DNA of 64,000 bases from Fulvivirga ligni (GTDB lineage: Bacteria > Bacteroidota > Bacteroidia > Cytophagales > Cyclobacteriaceae). Location: contig NZ_CP089979.1 of assembly GCF_021389935.1 (NCBI RefSeq), forward strand, positions 2,895,001 through 2,959,000. The letters run 5' to 3'. The position numbers were made by a program, and so were the translations under genes. The notes under the pieces are model-generated. The model had not been told where the DNA came from and searched no databases. It saw only the letters and a list, made by a program, of their open reading frames with translations. Positions 9,467 through 18,484 of this stretch are shown here, in pieces; the first letter of the stretch is position 1, and each line of letters starts with the position of its first letter.

Positions 9467-9925
9467 ATGGCATTATACAACATAAAAGTAAATGGTAGCC
9501 AGCATCAGGTGGATGTAGACCCAGACACCCCTTTATTATGGGTGCTACGTGATACTCTGGACTTGGTAGGGACGAAATTCGGATGTGGCGTCGCTCAATG
9601 TGGTGCTTGCACAGTACATATGGATGGTAATGCTGTAAGAGCTTGCTCTATGCCTATAGCAGTGGTGGGAGATAAGGAGATCACCACTATTGAAGGGTTA
9701 TCCAAAGATGGAGATCACCCAGTGCAAAAAGCGTGGTTGGACCATGATGTGCCTCAGTGTGGTTATTGCCAGGCAGGACAGATCATGAGTGCCGCATCAT
9801 TATTAGCTCAAAATTCTAACCCTTCTGATGCAGAGATAAGAAGAGCTATGAACGGTAACATCTGCCGTTGTGGTACTTATACCAGAATAAACAGAGCAAT
9901 TAAATCAGCAGCTAAAGAAATGTAA
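9467..9925 (+). CDS. iorA: [2Fe-2S] subunit of a xanthine-oxidase-family enzyme (IorA-like)
   Basis: A 152-residue two-cluster iron-sulfur subunit. Plant-type [2Fe-2S] ligands are Cys40, Cys45, Cys48 and Cys60 (CGVAQCGAC). The second cluster uses Cys98, Cys101, Cys133 and Cys135 (CGYC, CRC). Length and spacing match the isoquinoline 1-oxidoreductase/aldehyde oxidase small subunit. It passes electrons from the molybdenum cofactor in the large subunit toward an external acceptor, probably the adjacent haem protein. It lacks its own Tat signal and is presumably carried with the large subunit. It is separated from iorB by one base. Confidence 0.9.
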   Translation: MALYNIKVNGSQHQVDVDPDTPLLWVLRDTLDLVGTKFGCGVAQCGACTVHMDGNAVRACSMPIAVVGDKEITTIEGLSKDGDHPVQKAWLDHDVPQCGYCQAGQIMSAASLLAQNSNPSDAEIRRAMNGNICRCGTYTRINRAIKSAAKEM

Positions 9926-9926
9926 T

Positions 9927-12176
9927 ATGGCTAAAATTAAAACACATTTTAATAGAAGATCTTTCTTAAAGGTGGCCACAGCCAGTGGAGCAGGACTTAT
10001 GCTGCAGTTTAGCTGGATGCCGTCACTTGCCGGAAAGAAAACTAAAGAAGAAATAGACGGAGTATTCAGATTTAATGGATTCATAAAAATCGCCACTAAT
10101 GGTGATGTAACCATATTTTCTCCAAACCCAGAGATAGGCCAGAATGTAAAAACCTCCATGCCTATGATTGTAGCAGAAGAGCTGGATGTAGATTGGAAAA
10201 AGGTAATGGTGGAGCAGGCTCCTCTAAATACTGACCTATACACTCGCCAGATAGCTGGTGGTAGTCAAAGTATCAGACAGGGCTGGAAAGGCTTGAGAAT
10301 GGCTGGAGCTACAGCTAAGCAGATGCTTAAAGAAGCCGCAGCAAAAGAGTGGGGAGTGCCAGTGAAGGAGATCTCCTCAAGCATGAGCAAACTATCTCAT
10401 GCTAAAAGTGGTAAGTCTGCCGGATATGGTGAAATGGCTTCAGCGGCCTCTGAAATCAAGGTGCCAGAAGAGGTAGACTTGAAGGATGTTAAGGATTTTA
10501 AAATTATCAAATCATCTACCCTTAATGTAGATGGTCAGAATATAGTTACTGGTAAGCCACTCTTTGGTTTAGATTATAAGGAGGATGGAATGCTGATCGC
10601 CATGACCATTCACCCACCGGCTTTTGGTTTGAAGCTCAAAGACTTTGATAAGAGCAAAGCGTTAGCAATGCCAGGTATTACTGATGTCTTCACTATTAAT
10701 CTTTACAAAGATGATTATCTGCAAGGGCCATTTGATATTACTGCCTTTCCGGAATTGATAGTAGTGGTGGGTAATTCCACCTGGCAGGTGATGAAAGCTA
10801 AAAAGGCGATCGAGGCTGAATGGGAAAAGTTTGATACTTATGAAGTTACCTCCAAAGGATTTGGCGGCAATAAGGAAACTCGTAAGGTGCCTGCAGGCCT
10901 GGAAAACTCTACAGAGCACCAGAATAGCCTAAGGGAGATGGGTTTTAAATCGGCAAAGGAAGCACGTAAAGACGGTGACCCTGAAGCGGTATTTAAAACG
11001 GCAGCTAAAGTAATAGAGAGAAGCTATACGGCGCCATTCCTGGCTCACAGTACTATGGAGCCGATGAACTTCTTTGCCAATGTAACGGCAGATAAGGCGG
11101 ACTTGGTAGGGCCTATACAGACTCCTGAGTTTATGGAGAAAACAGTATCTGAAAGATTAGGGCTCCCGCTAGAGAAAATTGATATTCAGATGACTCGTAT
11201 GGGTGGTGGTTTTGGTAGAAGGCTTTACGGCCACTTCCTGGTGGAGGCAGCTGTCATTTCACAAAAGCTGCAAAAGCCGGTAAAGCTGATCTATAATAGA
11301 GAAGATGATATGACTTTCGGTATTTATCGTCCGGCATATCATGCTTATTATAAAGCGGCATTAGATGAAAATAATAATCTGGTAGCCTTCCAGGTTAGAG
11401 CCGGAGGTATACCAGAAAGCCCACTATTTGCTAATCGTTTTCCTGCCGGAGCGGTGGATAACTATTTGGCTGAACAATGGGACACACCAACCAATATTAC
11501 CATCGGAGCCTTCAGAGCACCAAGATCTAACTTTATGGGTGGTGTGGAGCAGGCTTTCCTTGATGAAGTAGCTGAAGCAGCCGGAAAAGATCCTATAGAA
11601 TTTAGATTGGAGCTGCTGGAAAGAGCAAAGAATAAGCCTGTAGGTAAGAACAATGACTATGATGCAGCCCGCTATGCTGGTGTATTAGAGCTGGTTAGAG
11701 ATAAAGCTGGCTGGAAGAAGGGTGATACTTCTAAAAACAGAGGAGTAGCCGCTTATTACTGCCATAACAGCTACGTAGCCAATGTGGTAGACGTAGTTAT
11801 GGAAGATGATGCACCAATCATTGAAAAGGTTTACTGTTCTGTAGATTGCGGTATCGTGGTCAACCCAATAGCTGCATCTAATATGATGGAAGGTGGCACA
11901 GTGGACGGTCTGGGACATGCCATGTATAGCGCCATTACCTTCAAAGATGGTAAGCCAGAGCAAAAGAACTTTGATAAGTATAAACTGATCAGAAATTATA
12001 ATGCACCAAGAGATGTGCAGGTTGATTTTGTGAAAAACAATATTGATCCTACAGGATTAGGCGAGCCGCCATTTCCACCGGCTATAGGTGCATTGGCCAA
12101 TGCACTTTATAAAGCCACTGGCAAGCGGTATTACAATCAGCCATTTATGGAGGCTGAGCAAGAGCTGATCATGTAA
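9927..12176 (+). CDS. iorB: molybdopterin-binding subunit of a xanthine-oxidase-family enzyme (IorB-like)
   Basis: A 749-residue molybdenum hydroxylase large subunit. The N-terminus carries a twin-arginine signal (NRRSFLKVA, about 9-17) and a hydrophobic stretch, so the folded enzyme should be exported. Cofactor-binding motif GGGFGRR lies near residue 428, and the family's catalytic glutamate is probably Glu713 in LGEPP. It likely hydroxylates an N-heterocycle or oxidises an aldehyde; isoquinoline is only the family's namesake. Gene order haem protein-iorA-iorB is typical of three-component periplasmic members. No molybdenum cofactor maturation gene is in the window. Confidence 0.9.
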   Translation: MAKIKTHFNRRSFLKVATASGAGLMLQFSWMPSLAGKKTKEEIDGVFRFNGFIKIATNGDVTIFSPNPEIGQNVKTSMPMIVAEELDVDWKKVMVEQAPLNTDLYTRQIAGGSQSIRQGWKGLRMAGATAKQMLKEAAAKEWGVPVKEISSSMSKLSHAKSGKSAGYGEMASAASEIKVPEEVDLKDVKDFKIIKSSTLNVDGQNIVTGKPLFGLDYKEDGMLIAMTIHPPAFGLKLKDFDKSKALAMPGITDVFTINLYKDDYLQGPFDITAFPELIVVVGNSTWQVMKAKKAIEAEWEKFDTYEVTSKGFGGNKETRKVPAGLENSTEHQNSLREMGFKSAKEARKDGDPEAVFKTAAKVIERSYTAPFLAHSTMEPMNFFANVTADKADLVGPIQTPEFMEKTVSERLGLPLEKIDIQMTRMGGGFGRRLYGHFLVEAAVISQKLQKPVKLIYNREDDMTFGIYRPAYHAYYKAALDENNNLVAFQVRAGGIPESPLFANRFPAGAVDNYLAEQWDTPTNITIGAFRAPRSNFMGGVEQAFLDEVAEAAGKDPIEFRLELLERAKNKPVGKNNDYDAARYAGVLELVRDKAGWKKGDTSKNRGVAAYYCHNSYVANVVDVVMEDDAPIIEKVYCSVDCGIVVNPIAASNMMEGGTVDGLGHAMYSAITFKDGKPEQKNFDKYKLIRNYNAPRDVQVDFVKNNIDPTGLGEPPFPPAIGALANALYKATGKRYYNQPFMEAEQELIM

Positions 12177-12181
12177 AATAA

Positions 12182-12224
12182 AAAAGGCTTACTCAAAAGT
12201 TTACTTTTGAGTAAGCCTTTTTTA
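12182..12224. terminator. bidirectional intrinsic terminator
   Basis: A 17-bp perfect stem built on AAGGCTTACTCAAAAGT (12184-12200) with a 2-nt loop, A-rich on the left and T-rich on the right. It separates iorB from the convergent DsbA-like gene. Confidence 0.9.
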
Positions 12225-12231
12225 AACTATT

Positions 12232-12897
12232 CTATTCTCCAGCCGACTTTTCAAGGGTTTGAAGAAAGGCTTCCACCGGTTGTGCTCCTGATATTCCATA
12301 TTTCCTGTTGAAAACAAAGAAAGGGACGCCTCTTAATCCTAATTGTGCACCTTCCTGAATATCTTGCTTCACCTGATAAGCATATTCATCATTATTTAAA
12401 GCTTCTAATACCTGTTCTTCAGATAGACCAACCTCTTTACCAAGGCCAACCAACACTTCAGTTTCCCCCAGGTTTTTTCCTTCAGTAAAGTAAGATTTAA
12501 ACATTAATTCTTCCATATCATCACCTAAGCCCTGTTTTTTAGCTAATTGTATCAAACGATGTGCTTTAAAAGAATTGGCCACTTTGGCTATGTCAAAATT
12601 GTAATCTAATCCTACTTCTTTGGCCATAGCCACCACATTCTCATGCATCTGACTGGATTGATCGTAGCTTATTCCCTTGGCATCTGCCAAATATTGATAT
12701 ACATTTCCTTCAAAATTGAGGTCCTCGGGAATGCTCGGATCCAGCTGGTAACTTCTCCATTCTATTTCAATAGCATCACCATGCTCAAATTGAGCTAAAG
12801 CAGCTTCAAATTTTCTCTTACCTATATAACAGAAGGGGCACATAATGTCGCTCCAGATCTCCACTTTCACTTTTTTATCTAATGTGCTTGTACTCAT
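12232..12897 (-). CDS. DsbA-family (FrnE-like) thiol oxidoreductase
   Basis: A 221-residue thioredoxin-fold protein with a helical insertion, of the FrnE/2-hydroxychromene-2-carboxylate isomerase-like group. The active-site motif is Cys20-Pro-Phe-Cys23 (SDIMCPFCYIG), and a cis-Pro loop is visible in LRGVPFFVFN near residue 190. No signal peptide is present, so it should act in the cytoplasm, as FrnE proteins usually do. Family members reduce or isomerise disulfides and some are linked to oxidative stress. It is transcribed alone and faces iorB. Confidence 0.88.
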   Translation of the reverse strand: MSTSTLDKKVKVEIWSDIMCPFCYIGKRKFEAALAQFEHGDAIEIEWRSYQLDPSIPEDLNFEGNVYQYLADAKGISYDQSSQMHENVVAMAKEVGLDYNFDIAKVANSFKAHRLIQLAKKQGLGDDMEELMFKSYFTEGKNLGETEVLVGLGKEVGLSEEQVLEALNNDEYAYQVKQDIQEGAQLGLRGVPFFVFNRKYGISGAQPVEAFLQTLEKSAGE

Positions 12898-13084
12898 ATC
12901 TATTTGTTTGCTTTGTTTATTCTTACTAGCCCTTAATGCTGGGGCTAATGATAGTAAACGGAGTTCAGAGCTCCGGGTTTAGCGGTAATCATCTTATAAA
13001 AAGATAAAATATGAATCTGCAGGTTGATAGAAAAAGATCACAATAACTTAATAAACTTACATCTCTCAGAATGGGTAACTCGGC

Positions 13085-13092
13085 TAGCTTTG
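13085..13092 (+). promoter_or_regulatory. candidate -7 promoter element of the ECF sigma gene
   Basis: TAGCTTTG matches the Bacteroidota TAnnTTTG consensus and lies 24 bp before the ATG of the sigma factor gene. No good TTTG -33 partner is apparent, so support is modest. Confidence 0.35.
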
Positions 13093-13116
13093 TAATAACC
13101 TTGAGAGAAGTTTCAC

Positions 13117-13668
13117 ATGGCAAACAACACTAAGCAATCACAATTTAAGCGCCTATATGATCTACACTGGCACCACGTGTTCGCTTACGTGTATAACATC
13201 ATTTCAGATCAGGCACAGGCAGAAGATATCGTTCAGGAAATATTCATTGACGTTTGGAATCGCTTCGATCATCTTGATTTGAAAACTCCTAAAGCTTATC
13301 TTCTTCAGGCTGCGAGATACCAGTGTGCTAAGCATTTCAAAAAGAATAAGTTTACACATGTGCAGTTAGACACTGTCATGGATATACTCAACCATTATAA
13401 TATAGATCTTACCAGAGAAAAGACAGAAGAGCTTGTGAGTGAGATAGCTAATAAGGCTGATGTCTTGCTGCCAGCCAAATGCAAGCAAGTCTTTGAACTC
13501 CGATTTTATCATCAGTATAACAACAGAGAAATAGCAGAAGAGCTAGGCCTCTCTGTGAGCACGGTTGAAAATCAGCTGAATAAGGCACTGAAATTATTAC
13601 GTTTTTCAGTGAATCAGCAGGCCAGTGTGGTTTTAGTAGCTACCACAGTAGGTGTGGCCCTCGTATAG
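13117..13668 (+). CDS. ECF RNA polymerase sigma factor
   Basis: A 183-residue sigma-70 family member with region 2 at about residues 10-75 (DIVQEIFIDVWNR) and region 4 at about 120-165 (NREIAEELGLSVSTVENQLNKA). It belongs to the Bacteroidota SusCD-linked ECF type and sits directly upstream of a FecR-type anti-sigma factor and an STN-bearing SusC. It should drive expression of the following locus when a ligand signal releases it. Oddly, the last 15 or so residues are hydrophobic (ASVVLVATTVGVALV), which could anchor the protein or mediate contact with the anti-sigma factor; that role is speculative. Confidence 0.92.
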   Translation: MANNTKQSQFKRLYDLHWHHVFAYVYNIISDQAQAEDIVQEIFIDVWNRFDHLDLKTPKAYLLQAARYQCAKHFKKNKFTHVQLDTVMDILNHYNIDLTREKTEELVSEIANKADVLLPAKCKQVFELRFYHQYNNREIAEELGLSVSTVENQLNKALKLLRFSVNQQASVVLVATTVGVALV

Positions 13669-13817
13669 CGGCTTATTACCTTAATGTTTCCTTTCTATTA
13701 ATGTAAAATTCCCATTTCCGGGTAGAGATTATCTGTTAGTTAAATGTGATTTAGCGCGTAGGTGCAAACAGCAATGAAGGTACTATGTCATTGAAACGAT
13801 GAATAAAAGTACTTTCA

Positions 13818-14747
13818 ATGGAAGATAAAATAAGAGAGTTTTTTGCCAAATATGCCGCGGGTAAGGCAGAGGAAAAGGAGCAGAAAGCTATCGATGAGTT
13901 TTTTAATCAATCTCAAAAAGACGGGCTGTCTTCGGACAAGGTCTATCAGGATGAAATGTTGAAGGCAAGACTGAGTAAAAGCGTCTTTCAACAAACAATT
14001 TATAAGGAGAGATCGAAAAGACGTGCTATGCTGGTGGCTGCAGTTGGGGCGCTCGCTATCGTAGCCAATGTTGCTATATTCTTTCTGAACCGAACGCCTG
14101 ATATGACTCAGGTCATCTCTCATAATGGGGAACAGCTCAAAGTTTTGCTTCCAGATTCCAGTGCTGTGTATCTAAATTCTGGAAGCACCCTTTCCTATGT
14201 GCAGGATATGGCTAGTGAAGAGGAGCGTGTGATTCATCTTATGGGAGAAGCTTATTTTGAAGTAAAACGTAATCCTTCCAAGCCATTTATAGTAAAAAGT
14301 GAGCACATGAATACCCGTGTGCTGGGTACTCGCTTTGTGGTATCTGATTATGCCGGCGAAGGTCCGTCTGTGACTGTGCGGTCTGGTAAGGTGGGCGTTG
14401 ATAATCTCAATACCTCAGAAGGCGTGATTCTCACAAAAGATCAACGAGTTTATTATCAAAATAATAAAACCATTACAGCCTCAGTAAATGCGAAAGACTA
14501 CTACAGCTGGAAAGATGGGAAAATAGTGTTTGATCAGGCTGATCTAAACCAGGTGGTAAGCACTCTGAATAGAAGGTTTAGTAAGGTGAAAATCCATTTG
14601 TCAAACCCAGCAGATCAGCAGCTCTTAATTACCGGAAGCTACTATGATGATAACATTGAAAGCGTACTTCGAAGCTTAAGCTTCATATATGGAGTGCAAT
14701 ATTCTATTGAGTCTAACGGACAGATATATCTCAAAATAAATGATTAA
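13818..14747 (+). CDS. FecR-family anti-sigma factor
   Basis: A 309-residue membrane protein. The N-terminal cytoplasmic part (1-68) should bind the sigma factor, one transmembrane helix spans about 70-90, and the periplasmic FecR domain covers about 105-215. A C-terminal DUF4974-type domain follows (about 225-307). The layout is standard for Bacteroidota trans-envelope signalling, in which the SusC N-terminal STN domain contacts the periplasmic domain. It lies between the ECF gene and susC. The 149-bp gap before it may allow separate expression. Confidence 0.9.
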   Translation: MEDKIREFFAKYAAGKAEEKEQKAIDEFFNQSQKDGLSSDKVYQDEMLKARLSKSVFQQTIYKERSKRRAMLVAAVGALAIVANVAIFFLNRTPDMTQVISHNGEQLKVLLPDSSAVYLNSGSTLSYVQDMASEEERVIHLMGEAYFEVKRNPSKPFIVKSEHMNTRVLGTRFVVSDYAGEGPSVTVRSGKVGVDNLNTSEGVILTKDQRVYYQNNKTITASVNAKDYYSWKDGKIVFDQADLNQVVSTLNRRFSKVKIHLSNPADQQLLITGSYYDDNIESVLRSLSFIYGVQYSIESNGQIYLKIND

Positions 14748-14799
14748 CCAGATCCCAAAAAGAATTGCCTATGTAGCAAAGAATTACCAGAAAAAAAGA

Positions 14800-14829
14800 G
14801 CTCGAAATCAAGGCCAGTCGATTTCGAGC
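14800..14829. other. 10-bp inverted repeat ahead of the SusC gene
   Basis: GCTCGAAATC (14800-14809) pairs perfectly with GATTTCGAGC (14820-14829) across a 10-nt loop. There is no T run, so it is not a standard terminator. It sits in the 139-bp fecR-susC gap and may stabilise or limit the susC transcript. Confidence 0.5.
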
Positions 14830-14886
14830 GAGTCAAATCTTATTAAGCAAAATAAAATATTAACCAGTTTAAAGGTATTGTAATAA

Positions 14887-17800
14887 ATGCAATTATCAAC
14901 CATTAATTCTAGAAAAGGTTGGATCGGAGTAATACTTTTACTTCTAATAGTGATATCTAACCTCAGTGCTCAGACCCAAAATAGTTCGGGCATAATTGAT
15001 TTACAAATTAAGGATAAAAAGCTCTCTGAGGTTTTAAAGCTCATTGAGGATAAAACAGATTACGCCGTGGTGTATTCAAATGATGTTTTGAATTATGAAC
15101 ACCCTATTTCATTGAATATCAAGCAGAAACCAGTTTCTGAAATCCTTAAATCTCTTCAGAATCAGTCTCCGATTTTATTTGATATTAATGATGATGTCAT
15201 ATCCGTAAAAATGAAAGAAGGCTATGAGTCAGAGAAGAATACCATAAAAGGAAAAGTTACTGACAGCAATGGAATGGCCTTGATAGGCGCCACTGTGCTA
15301 ATAAAAGGTACCACCAAAGGTACTACTACGGATGTAGAGGGTAACTATGTTCTGGGTACTGCTCCTGCATATGGTGTTTTGGTATACTCCTACATTGGTA
15401 TGGATAGCCATGAAGAAAACATTGCCAATAGAAGTCTGATCTCAGTAACACTTAACGAGAAGACAGAGATGATCAATGAGGTGGTGGTTACCGCTTTGAA
15501 TATTCCTCGTGAAGAAAAGTCTTTGGGATACTCTGTAGCCAAAGTTGAAGGGAAAGAACTATCAAATTCAATCACAGGAAACTGGCTAAATAATATGTCT
15601 GGCCAGGTGCCAGGCCTGTTTTTTGCTCAGGCGGGTAGTGGTCCCAGCGGTTCTATTCGTGTAACCTTAAGAGGAGATCAATCTTTGAATTATGGAAGCA
15701 ATGAGGCGCTATTCGTAGTAGATGGGGTGCCTATTTCTTCAGGCATGACAGCAACAAGAGACGTCTCTAACTATGCTCAGGCCGATGCTCCTGTGGATTT
15801 TGGTAATGCTGCCAGTGAGATTAACCCTGATGATATTGAGTCTGTTTCAGTGCTAAAAGGTCCGGCTGCAGCAGCATTATATGGTTCAAGGGCAGCAAAT
15901 GGTGCTATCATTATCACTACAAAGTCAGGCAGAAAGAAAAAAGGAATAGGAGTGACGATTAACTCCTCAGTAAGCTTTGAGCGCGCTGGTTATTTCCCTG
16001 ATTTTCAGACAGAATATGGAAATGGATCTGATAGAGGAGCTCAAGAGTATTCACTCTGGGAAATATCTGAGGATATGGCTCCTGACGGAGTGCCGGTATC
16101 CAGAAACTATTCTCGCTACACTTTCGGTGAAAAGTTTGATTCTAATGAAATGAGGTATCTATATGCTTCTAAAAATTGGGAAACAGGCGAATTCACAAAG
16201 CTGCCATGGCAGTATCAGGATGATTGGTACACAGGCCTTTTTGAAACTGGTGTAACTACTAATAATACCATCACCATCAGCGGAAACAACGGTGAAGGTA
16301 CTTCTACACGCTTTTCTGTTACTGACTATAGCAATGATTGGATATTGCCTAATACAGGATTCGATCGTCAAACTGTATCATTAGCACTTAAAACACCTGT
16401 TACAGACAGGATCAGCCTTAGTACCAAGGTAAACTACTACCATAAGCAAAGTGACAACATGCCTGGGGGTGGCTATGATGAGGTAAATCCTATGTACTCT
16501 TTAGTGTGGGGCTTCAATGTAAACAGCATGAAAGACTGGGAGAATGAGTATACCGAAGGTCGCTATAATTATGCTAACTGGTCGGCTCAGGGAGAAAATG
16601 GCCAAGGATTAGTTTTCCCTTCAGCGAACTCTTTCAACCCTTACAGAACGCTTTATGAGCAGCTAAGCACTCAGGATAAAGATCGTGTTTTGGGTAACAT
16701 GACTTTAAGTATTGATCTTTTGAAAAACTTAACCCTGGATCTACGCTCTGGTCTTGATTGGTCAGATGAATTCCGCACACAGAGAAAGCCTTTTTACACG
16801 GCAGGATATCAGAATGGCTTTTATAGAGAGCAAAGTGTGAGAAGGTTTGAAAACAATAATGATTTCATGCTAAGGTATCAGAATGATGACTTACTGGAAG
16901 GTTTAGGTCTATCGATAATGGCTGGCGGAAACAACAGGGTGAGTAAGTATTATAACAGTAAAATAACGCTGGAGCAATTAGGAGAAGAGGGGATTTACCA
17001 TACCAATAACCTTCCTCCAGGCGTAAATCCTGATCCTTACAATTATAGAAGTAAGAAGGTGGTGAACAGTTTGTATGGTTTAGTTTCTTTGAGCTGGAAT
17101 GATACCTACTATCTGGATATCACAGGTAGAAATGACTGGTCTAGTACTTTGGCCAGAGGTTACTGGTCATATTTTTACTCCTCGGTCGCGGGTAGTGTGC
17201 TTTTAGATGAGCTATTTGATTTACACACTTCTGCTTCATGGGTAGACCTTTTAAAGGTTCGCTTATCATGGGCTAATGTAGGTAATGACACAGATCCTTA
17301 TTCATTAGATCAGTATTACGGAAACACTTCATTCCCTGGTGGTTATGTGCTTCCGGGTACTATTCCTGATCCTGAGATTCAGCCTGAAAACGTAGAAAGC
17401 TGGGAAGTAGGTGTAAGCGGAAAGCTATTTAGAAACCGCATTTCATTTGATGTTACTAAATATTATGCATCTACTACAAACCAGATTGTATCAGTAAATG
17501 TAGATCAGGTTACGGGTGCTACGGGAATGAAGATCAATGCTGGTGAAATCAGAAATGAAGGTATTGAAATAGCCGCTGGTTTTGTGCCTGTAAGAAAGAA
17601 AAACTTTGAATGGTCTTTTGATGTAAACTGGTCAAAGAATAACAACAAGCTAGTGAGCTTACAAGATGGTTGGGATCCTGAAGAGCCGCTACAAACAGAC
17701 ATGGGTACCACTATTGGTAACAGAACCTATGTGTATTCTTATGTAGGTCAGGAGATGCATGTTATCTATGGTAGAGGTTTTCAGAGGGCACCTGAAGGTG

Positions 17801-18471
17801 CATTCTATATTGACGAAAATGGCAACCAGGTAGATGCTTCAGGTATGCATATTGTTAACTCTGATGGATACCCTGTATTAGATGAGGCGCCCGATAGAAG
17901 AATAGGGAAGGTTAATCCTGATTGGAGAGCAGGCATGACTCAACGCATCAGATATAAAAACCTTACACTGTCAGCCGTATTTTCCGGTCAGGTAGGCGGA
18001 CATGCCTTTTCTGTAACCAACTTCGCACTTTCCTATCAGGGTAAGCTAAAGAATTCATTAGAAGGCAGATATGACGGCCTTGTGCATGAAGGTGTAAATG
18101 TAAGCACAGATGCAGATGGAAATGTTACTTATCAGAAAAACAATACTGTAACCAGCAGCATTCAGACCTACTATAACACCTATATCTGGAATAGGAATAA
18201 TACGGAGATGAATACCTTCAGTACCTCTTATCTGAAGTTGAGAGAACTAAGGTTAGACTACAGATTACCGCAGTCCATTTGTCAAAAAACAGGCATTCTA
18301 CAAAACGCCTCAGTGGGTGTTTTTGCTACTAATGTTTTTTGCCTGTCAGACTTTCCTCAGTATGATCCAGACACAGGTATGCTAAACGGTTCTAACATCT
18401 ATAAAGGAATCGAATCCATGTCATTTCCTATGACCCGTTCATATGGCTTCAATGTTCAACTCTCATTTTAA
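14887..18471 (+). CDS. SusC/RagA-type TonB-dependent outer-membrane transporter with STN domain
   Basis: An 1194-residue SusC homologue. A signal peptide ends near residue 28 (SAQ). An STN signalling domain covers about 36-108, a carboxypeptidase-regulatory-like domain about 118-200 (GKVTDSNGMALIGATVLIKG), and the plug shows the SusC hallmark YGSRAANGAIIITTK near residue 335. The rest is the 22-strand barrel ending in aromatic FNVQLSF. The STN domain marks it as a signal transducer for the preceding FecR/ECF pair. It should import an oligomer captured by the SusD partner. The chemical nature of the ligand is not revealed by this gene. Confidence 0.95.
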   Translation: MQLSTINSRKGWIGVILLLLIVISNLSAQTQNSSGIIDLQIKDKKLSEVLKLIEDKTDYAVVYSNDVLNYEHPISLNIKQKPVSEILKSLQNQSPILFDINDDVISVKMKEGYESEKNTIKGKVTDSNGMALIGATVLIKGTTKGTTTDVEGNYVLGTAPAYGVLVYSYIGMDSHEENIANRSLISVTLNEKTEMINEVVVTALNIPREEKSLGYSVAKVEGKELSNSITGNWLNNMSGQVPGLFFAQAGSGPSGSIRVTLRGDQSLNYGSNEALFVVDGVPISSGMTATRDVSNYAQADAPVDFGNAASEINPDDIESVSVLKGPAAAALYGSRAANGAIIITTKSGRKKKGIGVTINSSVSFERAGYFPDFQTEYGNGSDRGAQEYSLWEISEDMAPDGVPVSRNYSRYTFGEKFDSNEMRYLYASKNWETGEFTKLPWQYQDDWYTGLFETGVTTNNTITISGNNGEGTSTRFSVTDYSNDWILPNTGFDRQTVSLALKTPVTDRISLSTKVNYYHKQSDNMPGGGYDEVNPMYSLVWGFNVNSMKDWENEYTEGRYNYANWSAQGENGQGLVFPSANSFNPYRTLYEQLSTQDKDRVLGNMTLSIDLLKNLTLDLRSGLDWSDEFRTQRKPFYTAGYQNGFYREQSVRRFENNNDFMLRYQNDDLLEGLGLSIMAGGNNRVSKYYNSKITLEQLGEEGIYHTNNLPPGVNPDPYNYRSKKVVNSLYGLVSLSWNDTYYLDITGRNDWSSTLARGYWSYFYSSVAGSVLLDELFDLHTSASWVDLLKVRLSWANVGNDTDPYSLDQYYGNTSFPGGYVLPGTIPDPEIQPENVESWEVGVSGKLFRNRISFDVTKYYASTTNQIVSVNVDQVTGATGMKINAGEIRNEGIEIAAGFVPVRKKNFEWSFDVNWSKNNNKLVSLQDGWDPEEPLQTDMGTTIGNRTYVYSYVGQEMHVIYGRGFQRAPEGAFYIDENGNQVDASGMHIVNSDGYPVLDEAPDRRIGKVNPDWRAGMTQRIRYKNLTLSAVFSGQVGGHAFSVTNFALSYQGKLKNSLEGRYDGLVHEGVNVSTDADGNVTYQKNNTVTSSIQTYYNTYIWNRNNTEMNTFSTSYLKLRELRLDYRLPQSICQKTGILQNASVGVFATNVFCLSDFPQYDPDTGMLNGSNIYKGIESMSFPMTRSYGFNVQLSF

Positions 18472-18484
18472 TAATACCATCAAC

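Noticed and set aside
18443-18484. Upstream start for the SusD gene inside the SusC coding region
   Set aside because: The extra 14 residues would spoil the lipoprotein signal; the ATG at 18485 gives a canonical one with Cys19.
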